Notes: generated from the letters alone by a model not told the origin. DNA of 53,572 nucleotides from Synechococcales cyanobacterium bin31.maxbin.ball.101 (GCA_013298165.1 JAAFJU010000019.1:1-53572), one strand, 5' to 3'; counted from the stretch's first letter, positions 7,490 to 15,937 are shown. A program made the numbers and translations.

Positions 7490-9301
7490 ATGATGGAGAA
7501 GCGTTTTAATCCCGATCGATCGCAAGACCAAGACATGAGTGCTATGGGCGGTGATGGTCAGCAGACTCAAGCGGGCAGAGATGCGATCGCGTTGCAGAAT
7601 TCGCAGATGACGATTAATAAGTCATTTATTGCATTGTTTGGCGGTCGTTCTGTTGCGCCGGGGGTCGATTGGGATTGGGCGATGAAGATTTTGAAGCAAC
7701 AGCAACCGGATCTTAAGAAACGGTTGAGGGAATCGTTGTTTGGGTTGGCTCAGGTGGATGCGGTTGAGGTGGAGGCGAGGGGGCAAGAAGCGTCTCCGGC
7801 CTTGATGTTGGAGGCGAAGAAGACGTTGACGGTAAATGGAACTGAGGCTGGGACGATCGATGCAGATTTGCCCATTATTGCAACCTATGCGAGGGAGGAT
7901 ATTGATGGGTCGCTGTTGATTTTGGGAACGCCGGGTGCGGGGAAGACGATTACGCTGCTGAAGTTGGCGGACCAGTTGGTGGGGGAGGCGATCGTCAACC
8001 CGGAGACGGTGATTCCGATCGTTTTTGAGCTTTCGACTTGGCGCGAGGGGCAGAGCATTGAGGCTTGGTTGATTGAGCAGTTGTATGAAAATTATGGTGG
8101 GAAGCGAGAGTGGAAGGTATATGAGACTTGGTTAGAGCGGCGGGTGTTGTTGCCGTTGTTGGATGGGTTGGATGAGTTGGGGATGGTGCGGCAGAAGGCT
8201 TGTACGGAGAAGGTGAATGCGTTTGCGGCGCAGTATCCGCAGGTGGTGGTGTGCTGTCGGGTGAAGGAGTTTCAGCAGGCGGGGGTGAATCTGTCGAATG
8301 TGCGGGGGAAAGTGCAGTTGCAGCCGTTGACCGATCGGCAGCTTGAACAGTATTTGCAATCCATGGGGAAAGTAGGGCTGTGGGAGCAGATTTTGTCGGT
8401 GCCGGAGATGGGGAAGTTATTGGAGCCTGTGATTGATAAGGAGAATGCTGATTATGATGAGCCGGGATTGCTGCGGGTGCCGTTGTTTATTTCGCTGGCG
8501 GCGAAGGTTTATGAACCGGGTCAGCCGTTGAAGGGGAAGACGGATCTGTTCGATCGGTATATCGATCGGCAGCTTTCGTGGGATGCGCGGGTGGGCGATC
8601 GGCGCAAGGAAGTCAAGAAGCGGGATTGGTCATTTAAGGCTGTGGATCAGGAGCCGAAGCCGGAAGCGGCGAAACGATCGATAACTTGGGTCGCTCGGCA
8701 ACTTCAGCGGCAAGGTCAAGTGGAGTTGTTGATTGAGAAGATGCAACCGAGTTGGTTAGACAGCAACATTACCAAATGGCAATATCGGCTGATTGGAGGG
8801 CTGATTGTCGGGCTGATTTTCGGGCTGATTGTCGGGCTGATTGGAGGGCTGAAGCAGGACTTAAAAGTACGATCGCATCCAAATCAAGGCATTTGGAATT
8901 CACTTCAAAGTACTGTTTTTACAATGCTTTTTATGTTTCCCGGCGGCATCATTTTGACCTATTTTCCTCGTGTGATTAGCGATGGGATCAAGAATGGAAA
9001 ATCATGGGAAGCGATCGGCGCTCTACTCTGGAAAAACTTTCCCAACTTCATTATTCCGGGATTATTGATGACACTATTCTTAGGAATATTTTTAGGCGGT
9101 GGGGCTGCCATAGTCCAGCACATTTGTCTCCGCATCATTCTCACCTGCCACTATCCCGTCCCCTGGAATCTCGCCCAGTTCCTCACCTATGGTCACGAGC
9201 GCCGCTTACTTCAGCAGATCGGCGGGCGGTATCGGTTTATTCATCGGGAGTTGTTGGAACACTTTGCAAGAATGGAGAATCTCTTCAAAAATAGCTTGTG
9301 A
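7490..9301 (+). CDS. NACHT-domain NTPase with C-terminal membrane segments
   Basis: About 603 residues. After the N-terminal QAGRDAIA motif comes a NACHT ATPase: Walker A GTPGAGKT (about 146-153), Walker B LLPLLDGLDEL (about 221-231) and sensor strand VVVCCRVKEF. Beyond it, PLTDRQLEQYL and LLRVPLFISLAAKVY are typical of cyanobacterial NACHT proteins. Roughly residues 425-560 contain three or four hydrophobic segments (LIGGLIVGLIFGLIVGLIG, MLFMFPGGIIL, FIIPGLLMTLFLGIFLGGG), then the family-typical ending YRFIHRELLEHFA. NACHT proteins are signal-sensing switches, several being anti-phage. The start is the ATG at 7490 or 7493. The last residues are antisense to the truncated vapC, marking a recombination junction. 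Confidence 0.85.
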   Translation: MMEKRFNPDRSQDQDMSAMGGDGQQTQAGRDAIALQNSQMTINKSFIALFGGRSVAPGVDWDWAMKILKQQQPDLKKRLRESLFGLAQVDAVEVEARGQEASPALMLEAKKTLTVNGTEAGTIDADLPIIATYAREDIDGSLLILGTPGAGKTITLLKLADQLVGEAIVNPETVIPIVFELSTWREGQSIEAWLIEQLYENYGGKREWKVYETWLERRVLLPLLDGLDELGMVRQKACTEKVNAFAAQYPQVVVCCRVKEFQQAGVNLSNVRGKVQLQPLTDRQLEQYLQSMGKVGLWEQILSVPEMGKLLEPVIDKENADYDEPGLLRVPLFISLAAKVYEPGQPLKGKTDLFDRYIDRQLSWDARVGDRRKEVKKRDWSFKAVDQEPKPEAAKRSITWVARQLQRQGQVELLIEKMQPSWLDSNITKWQYRLIGGLIVGLIFGLIVGLIGGLKQDLKVRSHPNQGIWNSLQSTVFTMLFMFPGGIILTYFPRVISDGIKNGKSWEAIGALLWKNFPNFIIPGLLMTLFLGIFLGGGAAIVQHICLRIILTCHYPVPWNLAQFLTYGHERRLLQQIGGRYRFIHRELLEHFARMENLFKNSL

Positions 9302-9409
9302 AATGAGAAGCGTTTCACCTTGCAAAATCTGACGCAATGCGATCGCAGGCTGAGACGATCGAAACAAAACTGCACTAACCAACACATTGGTATCAACAAC
9401 AACGCGCAA
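9206..9409 (-). pseudogene. Truncated PIN-domain (VapC-like) toxin
   Basis: Starts from a TTG at 9409, four bases after the antitoxin stop and behind GAGGAG. The first ~45 residues (MRVVVDTNVLVSAVLF...GETLLISQAIFEEIL) are a clear PIN N-terminus with the first catalytic Asp. Homology then stops, and the remaining residues are simply antisense to the NACHT C-terminus. PIN toxins are usually about 130-140 residues and need three further acidic residues, all missing here. The toxin is therefore almost certainly dead, cut near 9275-9285. Confidence 0.8.
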
Positions 9410-9413
9410 GACC

Positions 9414-9641
9414 CTACTCCTCTAACAGCGTTGCTAAAATGTCTGGTGTCAACCCATTTGCTTCCGCCTGTTGACTGATCTCATCCATAATCTCAATCGC
9501 ACTTCGTCTCGGACGCACAGCCTCTCGCAACTTGAGATTCAGCAGCGCACTCAATTTCTGCCGACCTTGAACCGACGCAGCCTGATAAAACTCTGCGACC
9601 TCTGCATCGACTTCGATCGTGATCGTCTGCATTCCATCCAT
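9414..9641 (-). CDS. Antitoxin of a VapBC-like module
   Basis: A 75-residue protein from the ATG at 9641 (MDGMQTITIEVDAEVAEFYQ). The N-terminal beta strand, the sequence GRQKLSALLNLKLREA and the ending GLTPDILATLLEE match the small cyanobacterial antitoxins encoded just before PIN toxins. It would bind the toxin through its C-terminus and its own promoter through its N-terminus. The partner at 9409 is truncated, so this is an orphaned antitoxin. A TTG at 9668 would add nine residues without conservation. Confidence 0.75.
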   Translation of the reverse strand: MDGMQTITIEVDAEVAEFYQAASVQGRQKLSALLNLKLREAVRPRRSAIEIMDEISQQAEANGLTPDILATLLEE

Positions 9642-9990
9642 CACTGAAATACCTGAAACTTTCCTCAATTATAGATCAAGACTCCGATCGCAAATGCCAT
9701 TAGCTTCATCGACTGCCAACTCATGAGCAGCAATGGTAAACTGAAGATGCTAGGTAGCGATCGGTAATCGCTTTAAACCAATCGATCGTCCTGTGCGAGC
9801 AGAATTTCTATCGTTGTTGCAATTGCGATCACAACGCACGACTCGATCGCTATGACGAAGATTCCCGTTGCCCCATCATGGTCGCCATTCGTTCAGAAGA
9901 AGTTATTTTCGATCGACATCCACCCACGTAAATCCAACCGATCGCGATCATCATCGTACAATTGACTCAGCACTGTTTTAATCAACTTCC
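9642..9990. other. Gene-poor stretch with degraded coding remnants
   Basis: About 350 bases without an intact gene. It holds the relic at 9693-9768 (see next entry) and, from about 9755 to 9930 on the plus strand, an open stretch lacking a usual start codon that reads YRCCNCDHNARLDRY then DSRCPIMVAIRSEEV, a possible remnant of a small Cys-containing protein. No promoter or terminator stands out. Confidence 0.45.
9693..9768 (+). pseudogene. Relic copy of the 3' end of the 78-aa gene at 10367
   Basis: About 76 bases from ATGCCATTAGCTTCATCGAC to the TAA nearly repeat 10530-10605, the last ~25 codons of the intact gene. Differences include CCC to CTC (Pro to Leu) and a TGA created in place of the TAA-adjacent codon (CATAAG versus CATGAG). 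No upstream coding part remains. It shows a local duplication followed by loss. Confidence 0.8.
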
Positions 9991-10362
9991 ATGCGCGATC
10001 GAGAATGGATTAACACCCAAGCCAGACAATTTCTCAGTCTGCTCAATAGTCTTCCCTTCACGGACTGCCATGAACTGACTCGAAATTTTTCAGATGTCAC
10101 GCCTCGCCCAGGTCTTTATGCTTTCCGTCATTCACCCAGCGGTATTCTCTACATCGGAAAATCTCAAAATGTTCGCAAACGGCTTCGAGGCGGACATAAA
10201 GCACTGGGCTGGGCATTTATCGATCGATTAGATCCCAACGATGTTCGCATTGCAGTTGTTACACTGGACTGGGAAACCGCACAATATACGCTCGACATCG
10301 AAGCACGGATGATCCAAACCCTCCGTCCACGTTATAACGTTCAAATACGTCAAGGAGAATAA
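9991..10362 (+). CDS. GIY-YIG nuclease family protein
   Basis: A 123-residue protein with a single GIY-YIG domain: GLYAFRHSPSGILYIGKS (about residues 45-62) carries the two Tyr motifs, NVRKRLRGGH holds the catalytic Arg, and DIEARMIQTLRPRYN near the C-terminus supplies the metal-binding Glu. Such stand-alone domains cut DNA or are repair/mobile-element nucleases. A 78-residue gene follows 4 bases later behind the AAGGAG in its own 3' end, so the two form an operon. Target unknown. Confidence 0.85.
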   Translation: MRDREWINTQARQFLSLLNSLPFTDCHELTRNFSDVTPRPGLYAFRHSPSGILYIGKSQNVRKRLRGGHKALGWAFIDRLDPNDVRIAVVTLDWETAQYTLDIEARMIQTLRPRYNVQIRQGE

Positions 10363-10366
10363 CCTC

Positions 10367-10603
10367 ATGCAACAACTCACCGCCCCTCACCTATCTAATA
10401 CCGCCGCCCAAGCATTACTCAATGCCATCCCAGAAAAAATCAAATTGGGATTAGTTGCCTATGCCGCTGAACTCGAATATCCGATCGAAGCCGTCATCGA
10501 AATGGCGATCGCAGGATTCCTCGATGAGGATGCCATTAGCTTCATCGACTGCCAACCCATAAGCAACAATGGCAAACTTAAAATGCTGGATAGCGATCGG
10601 TAA
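10367..10603 (+). CDS. Hypothetical small acidic protein after GIY-YIG gene
   Basis: A 78-residue, probably helical protein (IPEKIKLGLVAYAAELEYPIEAVIEMAIAGFLDEDAISF is its core, described in two halves around residues 20-60). No known motif. The AAGGAG ribosome binding site lies within the 3' end of the GIY-YIG gene, and the next nuclease gene starts 6 bases after its stop, so it sits in a three-gene operon with two predicted nucleases. A degraded copy of its 3' end lies at 9693. It could be a regulator or inhibitor of a neighbour, but nothing in the sequence proves it. Confidence 0.65.
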   Translation: MQQLTAPHLSNTAAQALLNAIPEKIKLGLVAYAAELEYPIEAVIEMAIAGFLDEDAISFIDCQPISNNGKLKMLDSDR

Positions 10604-10609
10604 ACTACT

Positions 10610-11287
10610 ATGCTGACCCTAACTTCCCAAGACGTCACCCTCGGAACACTCAAAGAAGCATTTGGATTACAGCATATTCAGGATTCAGCTTTTTTCTCAG
10701 AATGGCAAATCACTGAAAACTCGCCTGAAAATTGTGTGTCTCCCCTAGAAGCTGAAAGTCTCGATCGGATCAAAGCCAATTTTACAAGCCTGATGGACAG
10801 ACCTCCACTCCTTGAAAATAGCGTCAAAATGGTTGTTCTCGCGCCTCTTCTTGACCTGTTGGGCTTTTACCAACCGCCTTTCAGTCTCCAAACAGAACCC
10901 AGTATCGAAATCATCGCCGAAGATGAAGGCACCTCCGTTCGGGGACGCATCGACATTTTGGTGCTTAAAAATCGTCTCTGGCTCACCGTCATCGAAACGA
11001 AACGAAGTGACTTCTCCGTAACCCGAGCCATTCCTCAAACCCTCTCCTACCTACTAGCCAATCCCGCTGGTAAAGACGCAGAGAATAAAGACGCAGAAAA
11101 CGAAAATCGTCCGACCTTTGGACTCATCACCAATGGCAACGAATTTCTATTCCTCAAAGCCAATCCCCGCCCCATCGCCCAATATGCTAATTCCCGACTT
11201 TTCTCGTTGATCAACCCCAATAACGATCTCTACCAAGTCCTCAGCATCCTGAGGGAACTCGGACAAACTCTCCACAGGAGTTCCTGA
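10610..11287 (+). CDS. HsdR_N-like restriction endonuclease-fold protein
   Basis: A 225-residue protein. The segment VRGRIDILVLKNRLWLTVIETK has the Asp and the E-x-K of a PD-(D/E)XK nuclease core, and the rest resembles the N-terminal nuclease domain of type I R subunits (restriction type I N-terminal family), without a helicase. A low-complexity insert (KDAENKDAENENR, about residues 155-168) looks like a recent in-frame duplication. It follows the 78-residue gene by 6 bases. No methyltransferase or specificity subunit is present, so it is a solitary nuclease of unknown role. Confidence 0.75.
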   Translation: MLTLTSQDVTLGTLKEAFGLQHIQDSAFFSEWQITENSPENCVSPLEAESLDRIKANFTSLMDRPPLLENSVKMVVLAPLLDLLGFYQPPFSLQTEPSIEIIAEDEGTSVRGRIDILVLKNRLWLTVIETKRSDFSVTRAIPQTLSYLLANPAGKDAENKDAENENRPTFGLITNGNEFLFLKANPRPIAQYANSRLFSLINPNNDLYQVLSILRELGQTLHRSS

Positions 11288-11318
11288 ATCAACGCTGAGA
11301 AAGGTGATCCATTAAGTT

Positions 11319-11324
11319 TATAAT
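11319..11324 (+). promoter_or_regulatory. Probable -10 box for crtI-like gene
   Basis: A perfect TATAAT lies 33 bases before the ATG at 11357. No good -35 is visible. Confidence 0.35.
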
Positions 11325-11356
11325 TGTTCACACTGTTCATCATTTCAGAGCGTCGT

Positions 11357-12997
11357 ATGGATCGTAAGAAAGCCATCATCATCGGTTCAGGGATCGGCGG
11401 ATTGTCCCTTGGGATTCGTCTACAGAGCCTCGGATTCGACACCACCATCTTTGAAAAGCTCGATGCTCCGGGCGGACGAGCCTACGTGCGCCGCGAAGCA
11501 GGCTTCGTCTTTGACATGGGACCGACGGTGATCACCGTGCCTCACTTCATCGAAGAACTCTTTTCTCTCGATCGCGACTGTGCCGATCTCGGTAGCCCCG
11601 ACTTCTCCCCAGAACTCCTCGACATCAACAGCCGCATCACCACAGGCGTCAGCGGCGGACCCAATACCTCTAAATACGTCAAAATCGTCCCGATCCTCCC
11701 CTTCTATCGAATCTACTTCGACGACGGAACCTACTTTGACTACGACGGCGACCCCGAAAGCACCCGCCGTCAGATCGAAGCGATCGAACCCGAGGACCTC
11801 GCAGGCTACGATCGGTTCCACGACGCGGCCAAAGCGATCTTCGAGCGGGGCTTTGTAGAACTGGGCTACACCTACTTCGGCAACGTCATGTCGATGTTGA
11901 AGATCGCACCGGATCTGGTCAAACTCGACGCCGTTCGGCCCTTGTTCTCCTTCGTCAAGAGCTACTTCAAAAGTCCAAAACTCCAGCAGGTCTTCAGTTT
12001 TGAGCCATTGCTCGTCGGGGGCAACCCGATGAACGTGCCTGCGATCTACGCCATGATTCACTTCGTGGAAAAAACCTGGGGCATTCACTTTGCCATGGGC
12101 GGCACCGGAGAACTCGTCAAAGGATTCATCAAAAAATACGAAGAACTCGGCGGCACCATCCGCTACGACAGCGAAGTCACCAGCATCGAAGTCGAAGGAA
12201 AACGGTTTGGGAAAAAAGTGGCGAAGGGCATTACCTTAGCGGACGGCAGCAGCTACAAGGCCGACGTGATCGTCTCCAACGGTGACTACGCCAACACCTA
12301 CATGAAGCTGATTGAGCCGAAATATCGCCTGATCAACCAAGATCTGCGCGTCAAGACCATGAAGCAATCCATGTCGATCGTCGTCATCTACTTCGGCTTC
12401 AAATCCAACGGACTCGAAGACCTCGATCTGCGCCACCACAACATCATCCTCGGCCCGCGCTACGAAGAACTCCTCGACGAGATTTTCGAGCAAAAAGTCC
12501 TCAGCCCGGACTTCTCCCAATACCTCCACGTCCCGTCCCTGACGGACCCAAGCATGGCTCCCCCCGGACACCATGCCGCCTACACCCTAATCCCTGTCCC
12601 CAACAACGCCAGCGACATCGACTGGTCCGTGGAAGGCGACAAGCTTGTGGACAAGGTCTTGGATTTCCTAGACGATCGCAACTACATTCCTGGGTTGCGC
12701 GATCGGCTGGTCCACAAGAGTTTCGTCACGCCGGACTACTTTGAAGGCACGCTCAACAGCTACCTGGGCAACGGCTTCGGCGTCGAACCCGTGCTAGTCC
12801 AAAGCGCCTTCTTCCGTCCCCACAACCGCAGCGAAGACATCGAAAACTTCTACCTAGTGGGAGCCAATTCCCAACCCGGTGGCGGTACCCCAGCGGTAAT
12901 GATGTGCGCCAAAATGACCGCCCGCGAAATTGCCAAGAACTATGGTGTAGCGGAGTCGATCGTCAACGGTGTGGCGAAACCGTTGGTTACGGCGTAG
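11357..12997 (+). CDS. CrtI-type phytoene desaturase-family flavoprotein
   Basis: A 546-residue FAD protein. The Rossmann motif [19 protein letters not shown] starts at residue 7 and continues to [13 protein letters not shown]; the C-terminal signature [19 protein letters not shown] is the bacterial CrtI hallmark. Length fits CrtI (about 490-550). CrtI desaturates phytoene, usually to lycopene, at the membrane. Most cyanobacteria use the plant-type CrtP/CrtQ/CrtH instead, with Gloeobacter the known exception, so a paralogous role (another carotenoid or isoprenoid, or a CrtO-like ketolase) is possible. The ATG at 11357 is used. No crtB is adjacent. Confidence 0.8.
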   Translation: MDRKKAIIIGSGIGGLSLGIRLQSLGFDTTIFEKLDAPGGRAYVRREAGFVFDMGPTVITVPHFIEELFSLDRDCADLGSPDFSPELLDINSRITTGVSGGPNTSKYVKIVPILPFYRIYFDDGTYFDYDGDPESTRRQIEAIEPEDLAGYDRFHDAAKAIFERGFVELGYTYFGNVMSMLKIAPDLVKLDAVRPLFSFVKSYFKSPKLQQVFSFEPLLVGGNPMNVPAIYAMIHFVEKTWGIHFAMGGTGELVKGFIKKYEELGGTIRYDSEVTSIEVEGKRFGKKVAKGITLADGSSYKADVIVSNGDYANTYMKLIEPKYRLINQDLRVKTMKQSMSIVVIYFGFKSNGLEDLDLRHHNIILGPRYEELLDEIFEQKVLSPDFSQYLHVPSLTDPSMAPPGHHAAYTLIPVPNNASDIDWSVEGDKLVDKVLDFLDDRNYIPGLRDRLVHKSFVTPDYFEGTLNSYLGNGFGVEPVLVQSAFFRPHNRSEDIENFYLVGANSQPGGGTPAVMMCAKMTAREIAKNYGVAESIVNGVAKPLVTA

Positions 12998-13112
12998 GCC
13001 CGATCCCCCTAGCCCCCTTGGAAAGGGGGGACCGGACTTTAGAGCAAACTTAAAAGATAAGCAATACCTTCTCAAAGTCCCCCTTACCAAGGGGGATTTA
13101 GGGGGATCGGGC
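12998..13112. repeat. Inverted pair of GC-rich palindromic repeats
   Basis: The left copy (12999-13040, CCCGATCCCCCTAGCCCCC...) and the right copy (13073-13112, ending GGGGGATTTAGGGGGATCGGGC) are inverted relative to each other, separated by about 32 bases. Each copy is itself a hairpin of C-run and G-run. The arrangement is MITE-like and sits between crtI and the permeases. Confidence 0.75.
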
Positions 13113-13161
13113 TTCACAACGCAGACCCGAATCATTCTCAATTCAAAATTCTGTATTCAAA

Positions 13162-13959
13162 ATGCTGTCTCTTCGTCGCATCTACCGCATCTCCACCACC
13201 CTCCTTACCACCTACTACGCCTACATGCTGGAGTATCGAGCGGAACTCGTGCTGTGGGCATTGTCGGGATCGCTACCGTTCATTCTCATGGGCGTCTGGC
13301 AAAAGGCAGCGGCGAGCGGAAGCTTTGGGTTAACCGCGATCGACTTTACCCGCTATTTTCTCGCCAGCTTTTTGATTCGGCAGTTGACGGTGGTGTGGGT
13401 GATTTGGGATTTTGAGCGGGAGATTAATGAAGGGAAACTGTCGTTTCGATTGTTGCAGCCCTTAGATCCCGGTTGGCATCACGTCGGAACCCACGTCAGC
13501 GAACGCTTTGCCCGAATTCCATTTGTGGCGCTTCTGATCGCATTCTTTTTTGTGCTGTATCCCAGTTCATTTTGGGTTCCTAACTTCGTTTCTGTTTTAC
13601 TGTTTTTACTTGCCGCAGGCTGCGCCTTTGCGTTGCAGTTTTTGATTCAATATACGTTGGCCATGTTTGCCTTTTGGACGGAGAAAGCCACGGCCTTGCA
13701 GGACATGTGGTTTATTGTTCATCTGTTTTTATCGGGTGCGATCGCCCCCGTCAGCGTATTTCCCAAAGGGGTCCAAGCCGTCCTCACCTATCTCCCGTTT
13801 CCCTACATCATTAATTTTCCCGCCAGCATCCTCGTCGGACTCCCGGTTAATTTAGCGCAAGGATTTAGCGTGATTTTGTTTTGGTTAGTCGTTTTCCTAG
13901 GACTCAACCGCTACCTCTGGCGCAAAGGCATCAAACAATTCTCTGGCATGGGAGCGTAG
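13162..13959 (+). CDS. ABC-2 family (DUF990-type) permease, first of pair
   Basis: A 265-residue membrane protein with about six hydrophobic segments. The cytoplasmic motif IWDFEREINEGKLSFRLLQPL is typical of this family (short loop carrying G-x-L/LLxP). These proteins pair with a second ~265-residue permease and one ATPase; the second permease is at 14072 and the matching ATPase at 4101. Substrate unknown. The ATG at 13162 follows repeat DNA. Confidence 0.85.
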   Translation: MLSLRRIYRISTTLLTTYYAYMLEYRAELVLWALSGSLPFILMGVWQKAAASGSFGLTAIDFTRYFLASFLIRQLTVVWVIWDFEREINEGKLSFRLLQPLDPGWHHVGTHVSERFARIPFVALLIAFFFVLYPSSFWVPNFVSVLLFLLAAGCAFALQFLIQYTLAMFAFWTEKATALQDMWFIVHLFLSGAIAPVSVFPKGVQAVLTYLPFPYIINFPASILVGLPVNLAQGFSVILFWLVVFLGLNRYLWRKGIKQFSGMGA

Positions 13960-14034
13960 GCTTCGGCTCCGCTCAGCCTACAAAGGACTTGGGGGATAAA
14001 GACGAGGGCTGAGCGGAGTCGAAGCCCGGCACCA
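13957..14034. repeat. Palindromic repeats with GGCTGAGCGGAGTCG core
   Basis: Two inverted short copies: AGGCTTCGGCTCCGCTCAGC near 13957-13975 and GGGCTGAGCGGAGTCGAAGC near 14009-14030. The core is shared with the 56-bp repeats at 4023 and 48883 and with 48752. Confidence 0.7.
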
Positions 14035-14071
14035 TGAACAACAGACTTGAATTAGAGTGGATTTATTTACT

Positions 14072-14854
14072 ATGAAACGTCATTTCAAACTCATTCGGTT
14101 GTTTTGGAGTACGGCGATCGCCGCCGCCATGGAATATCGCCTCAACTTTTGGTTCGCGGCAATCAGCAGTCTAGGCGGCTTGGCCGGAAGCTTGTTTGGA
14201 CTTTCACTCTTTTATCGAGGCGACTATCAATTTGCAGGCTGGAGCTGGGAAGAGTCGCTGCTGCTCGTGGGCATTTTTACCCTCCTGGAAGGCATCGCCA
14301 CCACCTTCCTCGCCGGAAGCCTCGGCAAACTGTTTAAACATATCGAACAGGGCACCCTGGACTTTATTTTACTCAAACCCATCAGCTCACAGTTCTGGCT
14401 TTCCACCCACAGCGTCTCCATCTGGGGCATCCCCAACATCTTCTTTGGCCTCAGCGTCATTCTCTATGCTGGATCAAAACTGGGACTAGGGCCGATCGAC
14501 TACCTGGCCGGACTCCCACCGATCGCCAGTGCCGTCATGATTCTCTACAGCCTCTGGTTCGTCATGAGCGCTACGAGCATCTGGTTTACCAAGATCTACA
14601 ACCTCACCGAAGTGTTGAAAGGACTCCTCGAAGCAGGACGATTTCCCATGGCCGCTTACCCGGCAGCCTATCAGTTCTTCTTCACATTTGTAGTCCCGAT
14701 CGGATTCATCACCACCGTTCCCGCCGAAGCTATTTTGGGCCGGATTTCTCCAGCAACAGCCACCACATCCCTGCTAACAGCAGGCGTTCTGTTCTTTTTA
14801 TCCAATCGATTTTGGAAATTTGCGTTGCGATTCTATACCAGCGCATCAAGCTAA
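14072..14854 (+). CDS. ABC-2 family (DUF990-type) permease, second of pair
   Basis: A 260-residue membrane protein from the ATG at 14072 (MKRHFKLIRLFW); a GTG at 14057 would add five residues. Around six membrane segments are visible, with the family loop GTLDFILLKPISSQFWL matching the G-x-L/LLKP motif of the first permease. The two permeases are separated only by short palindromic repeats. They should form a heterodimeric channel with the ATPase encoded at 4101. The export substrate is unknown. Confidence 0.83.
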   Translation: MKRHFKLIRLFWSTAIAAAMEYRLNFWFAAISSLGGLAGSLFGLSLFYRGDYQFAGWSWEESLLLVGIFTLLEGIATTFLAGSLGKLFKHIEQGTLDFILLKPISSQFWLSTHSVSIWGIPNIFFGLSVILYAGSKLGLGPIDYLAGLPPIASAVMILYSLWFVMSATSIWFTKIYNLTEVLKGLLEAGRFPMAAYPAAYQFFFTFVVPIGFITTVPAEAILGRISPATATTSLLTAGVLFFLSNRFWKFALRFYTSASS

Positions 14855-14905
14855 CCGTCCGTGCGATAAAGTACAGTATCAGAACGCGATTACTCTGGGA
14901 CTGTC

Positions 14906-15937
14906 ATGATCGAAGTCGAAAAGCTGAGCAAAATCTATGGGTCTGCCGCTGCCATTCAAGACGTTAGCTTTTCGGTAGAAGCAGGGGAAATCATGGGATT
15001 CCTCGGTCCCAATGGTGCAGGCAAAACCACGACGATGCGGATCCTGGCAGGATATCTACCAGCCACAACAGGAACAGCAAAGGTTGCAGGATTTGAAGTT
15101 CACGCAGACTCGATTAAAGCAAGGCAAAAGATTGGCTATCTCCCCGAAACGCCTCCCCTTTACCCGGAAATGACGATCGAAGGATTCCTGGCCTTTGTCG
15201 CAAAAATCAAGGGTGTGAGCGCAGGCGATCGGTCCACTCGAATTAATTACGCTTTGGATAAATGCAACCTCACCGAGCGCCGCAATGTCTTAATCCGTAA
15301 GCTTTCCAAGGGATTTCGGCAACGAGTGGGCATTGCTCAAGCGATCGTCCATGATCCACCCGTCATTATATTAGATGAACCTACCGTCGGCCTGGATCCC
15401 AAACAAATCATTGATGTTCGGGAATTAATCAAAGGTTTGGCAGGCGACCATACTGTGATTCTCTCAACCCACATTTTGCCAGAAGTCAGCGCTGTCTGCG
15501 ATCGGGTCACAATTATCAAGCAAGGCCAAATCGTCGCAACTAATAAGCCTGAGAATTTATTAACAGGTTTAGCCAAGGGAACAAGCTATGAGATTGAGGT
15601 GGATGCCGATAGCGATCGGGTTCGTGAAGTTCTAAGTGGACTTCAACATCTGAGTCAAATCGAAGCTCTGTCTGTTTTGAACGATCGGCCTAGGTTTCGA
15701 ATTACAGCCGAAACCTCCCATGATATTGGTCGAAACATCGCGACAGCATTGGTTAATAGCGGAATTCCGCCCTACGAGATGCGCCGAACCCAGGCCAGTT
15801 TGGAAGATGTGTTTTTAGAATTGACCACAGAAGAACGATCGTCTGATAAAGCGATTGATGAAACAACGCTACCTACACCTGAGTCCAATCCTTTAGAAGC
15901 ATCGATCGACGACGAAAATCAGGAGGCACAACTATGA
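14906..15937 (+). CDS. GldA-like ABC transporter ATP-binding protein
   Basis: A 343-residue ABC ATPase. Walker A is GPNGAGKT (residues 34-41), the signature is LSKGFRQRVGIAQ, Walker B is VIILDEPTVGLDP and the H-loop is STHILPEV. The signature LSKGFRQ and the C-terminal domain are typical of the GldA/ABC-2 group. An acidic tail (about residues 310-343) follows. Its stop overlaps the permease ATG (ATGA) at 15934, so the two are coupled. Together with the permease and the GldG-like protein it forms a complete exporter-type unit; cyanobacterial function is unproven. Confidence 0.88.
   Translation: MIEVEKLSKIYGSAAAIQDVSFSVEAGEIMGFLGPNGAGKTTTMRILAGYLPATTGTAKVAGFEVHADSIKARQKIGYLPETPPLYPEMTIEGFLAFVAKIKGVSAGDRSTRINYALDKCNLTERRNVLIRKLSKGFRQRVGIAQAIVHDPPVIILDEPTVGLDPKQIIDVRELIKGLAGDHTVILSTHILPEVSAVCDRVTIIKQGQIVATNKPENLLTGLAKGTSYEIEVDADSDRVREVLSGLQHLSQIEALSVLNDRPRFRITAETSHDIGRNIATALVNSGIPPYEMRRTQASLEDVFLELTTEERSSDKAIDETTLPTPESNPLEASIDDENQEAQL

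Noticed and set aside
9755-9930. Small zinc-ribbon-like protein
   Set aside because: Cys pairs are suggestive but there is no start codon or ribosome binding site; kept only as a possible remnant.
11420-12574. Antisense frames across the CrtI-like gene
   Set aside because: Sense frame has full CrtI homology; antisense reading has no motif or start signal.
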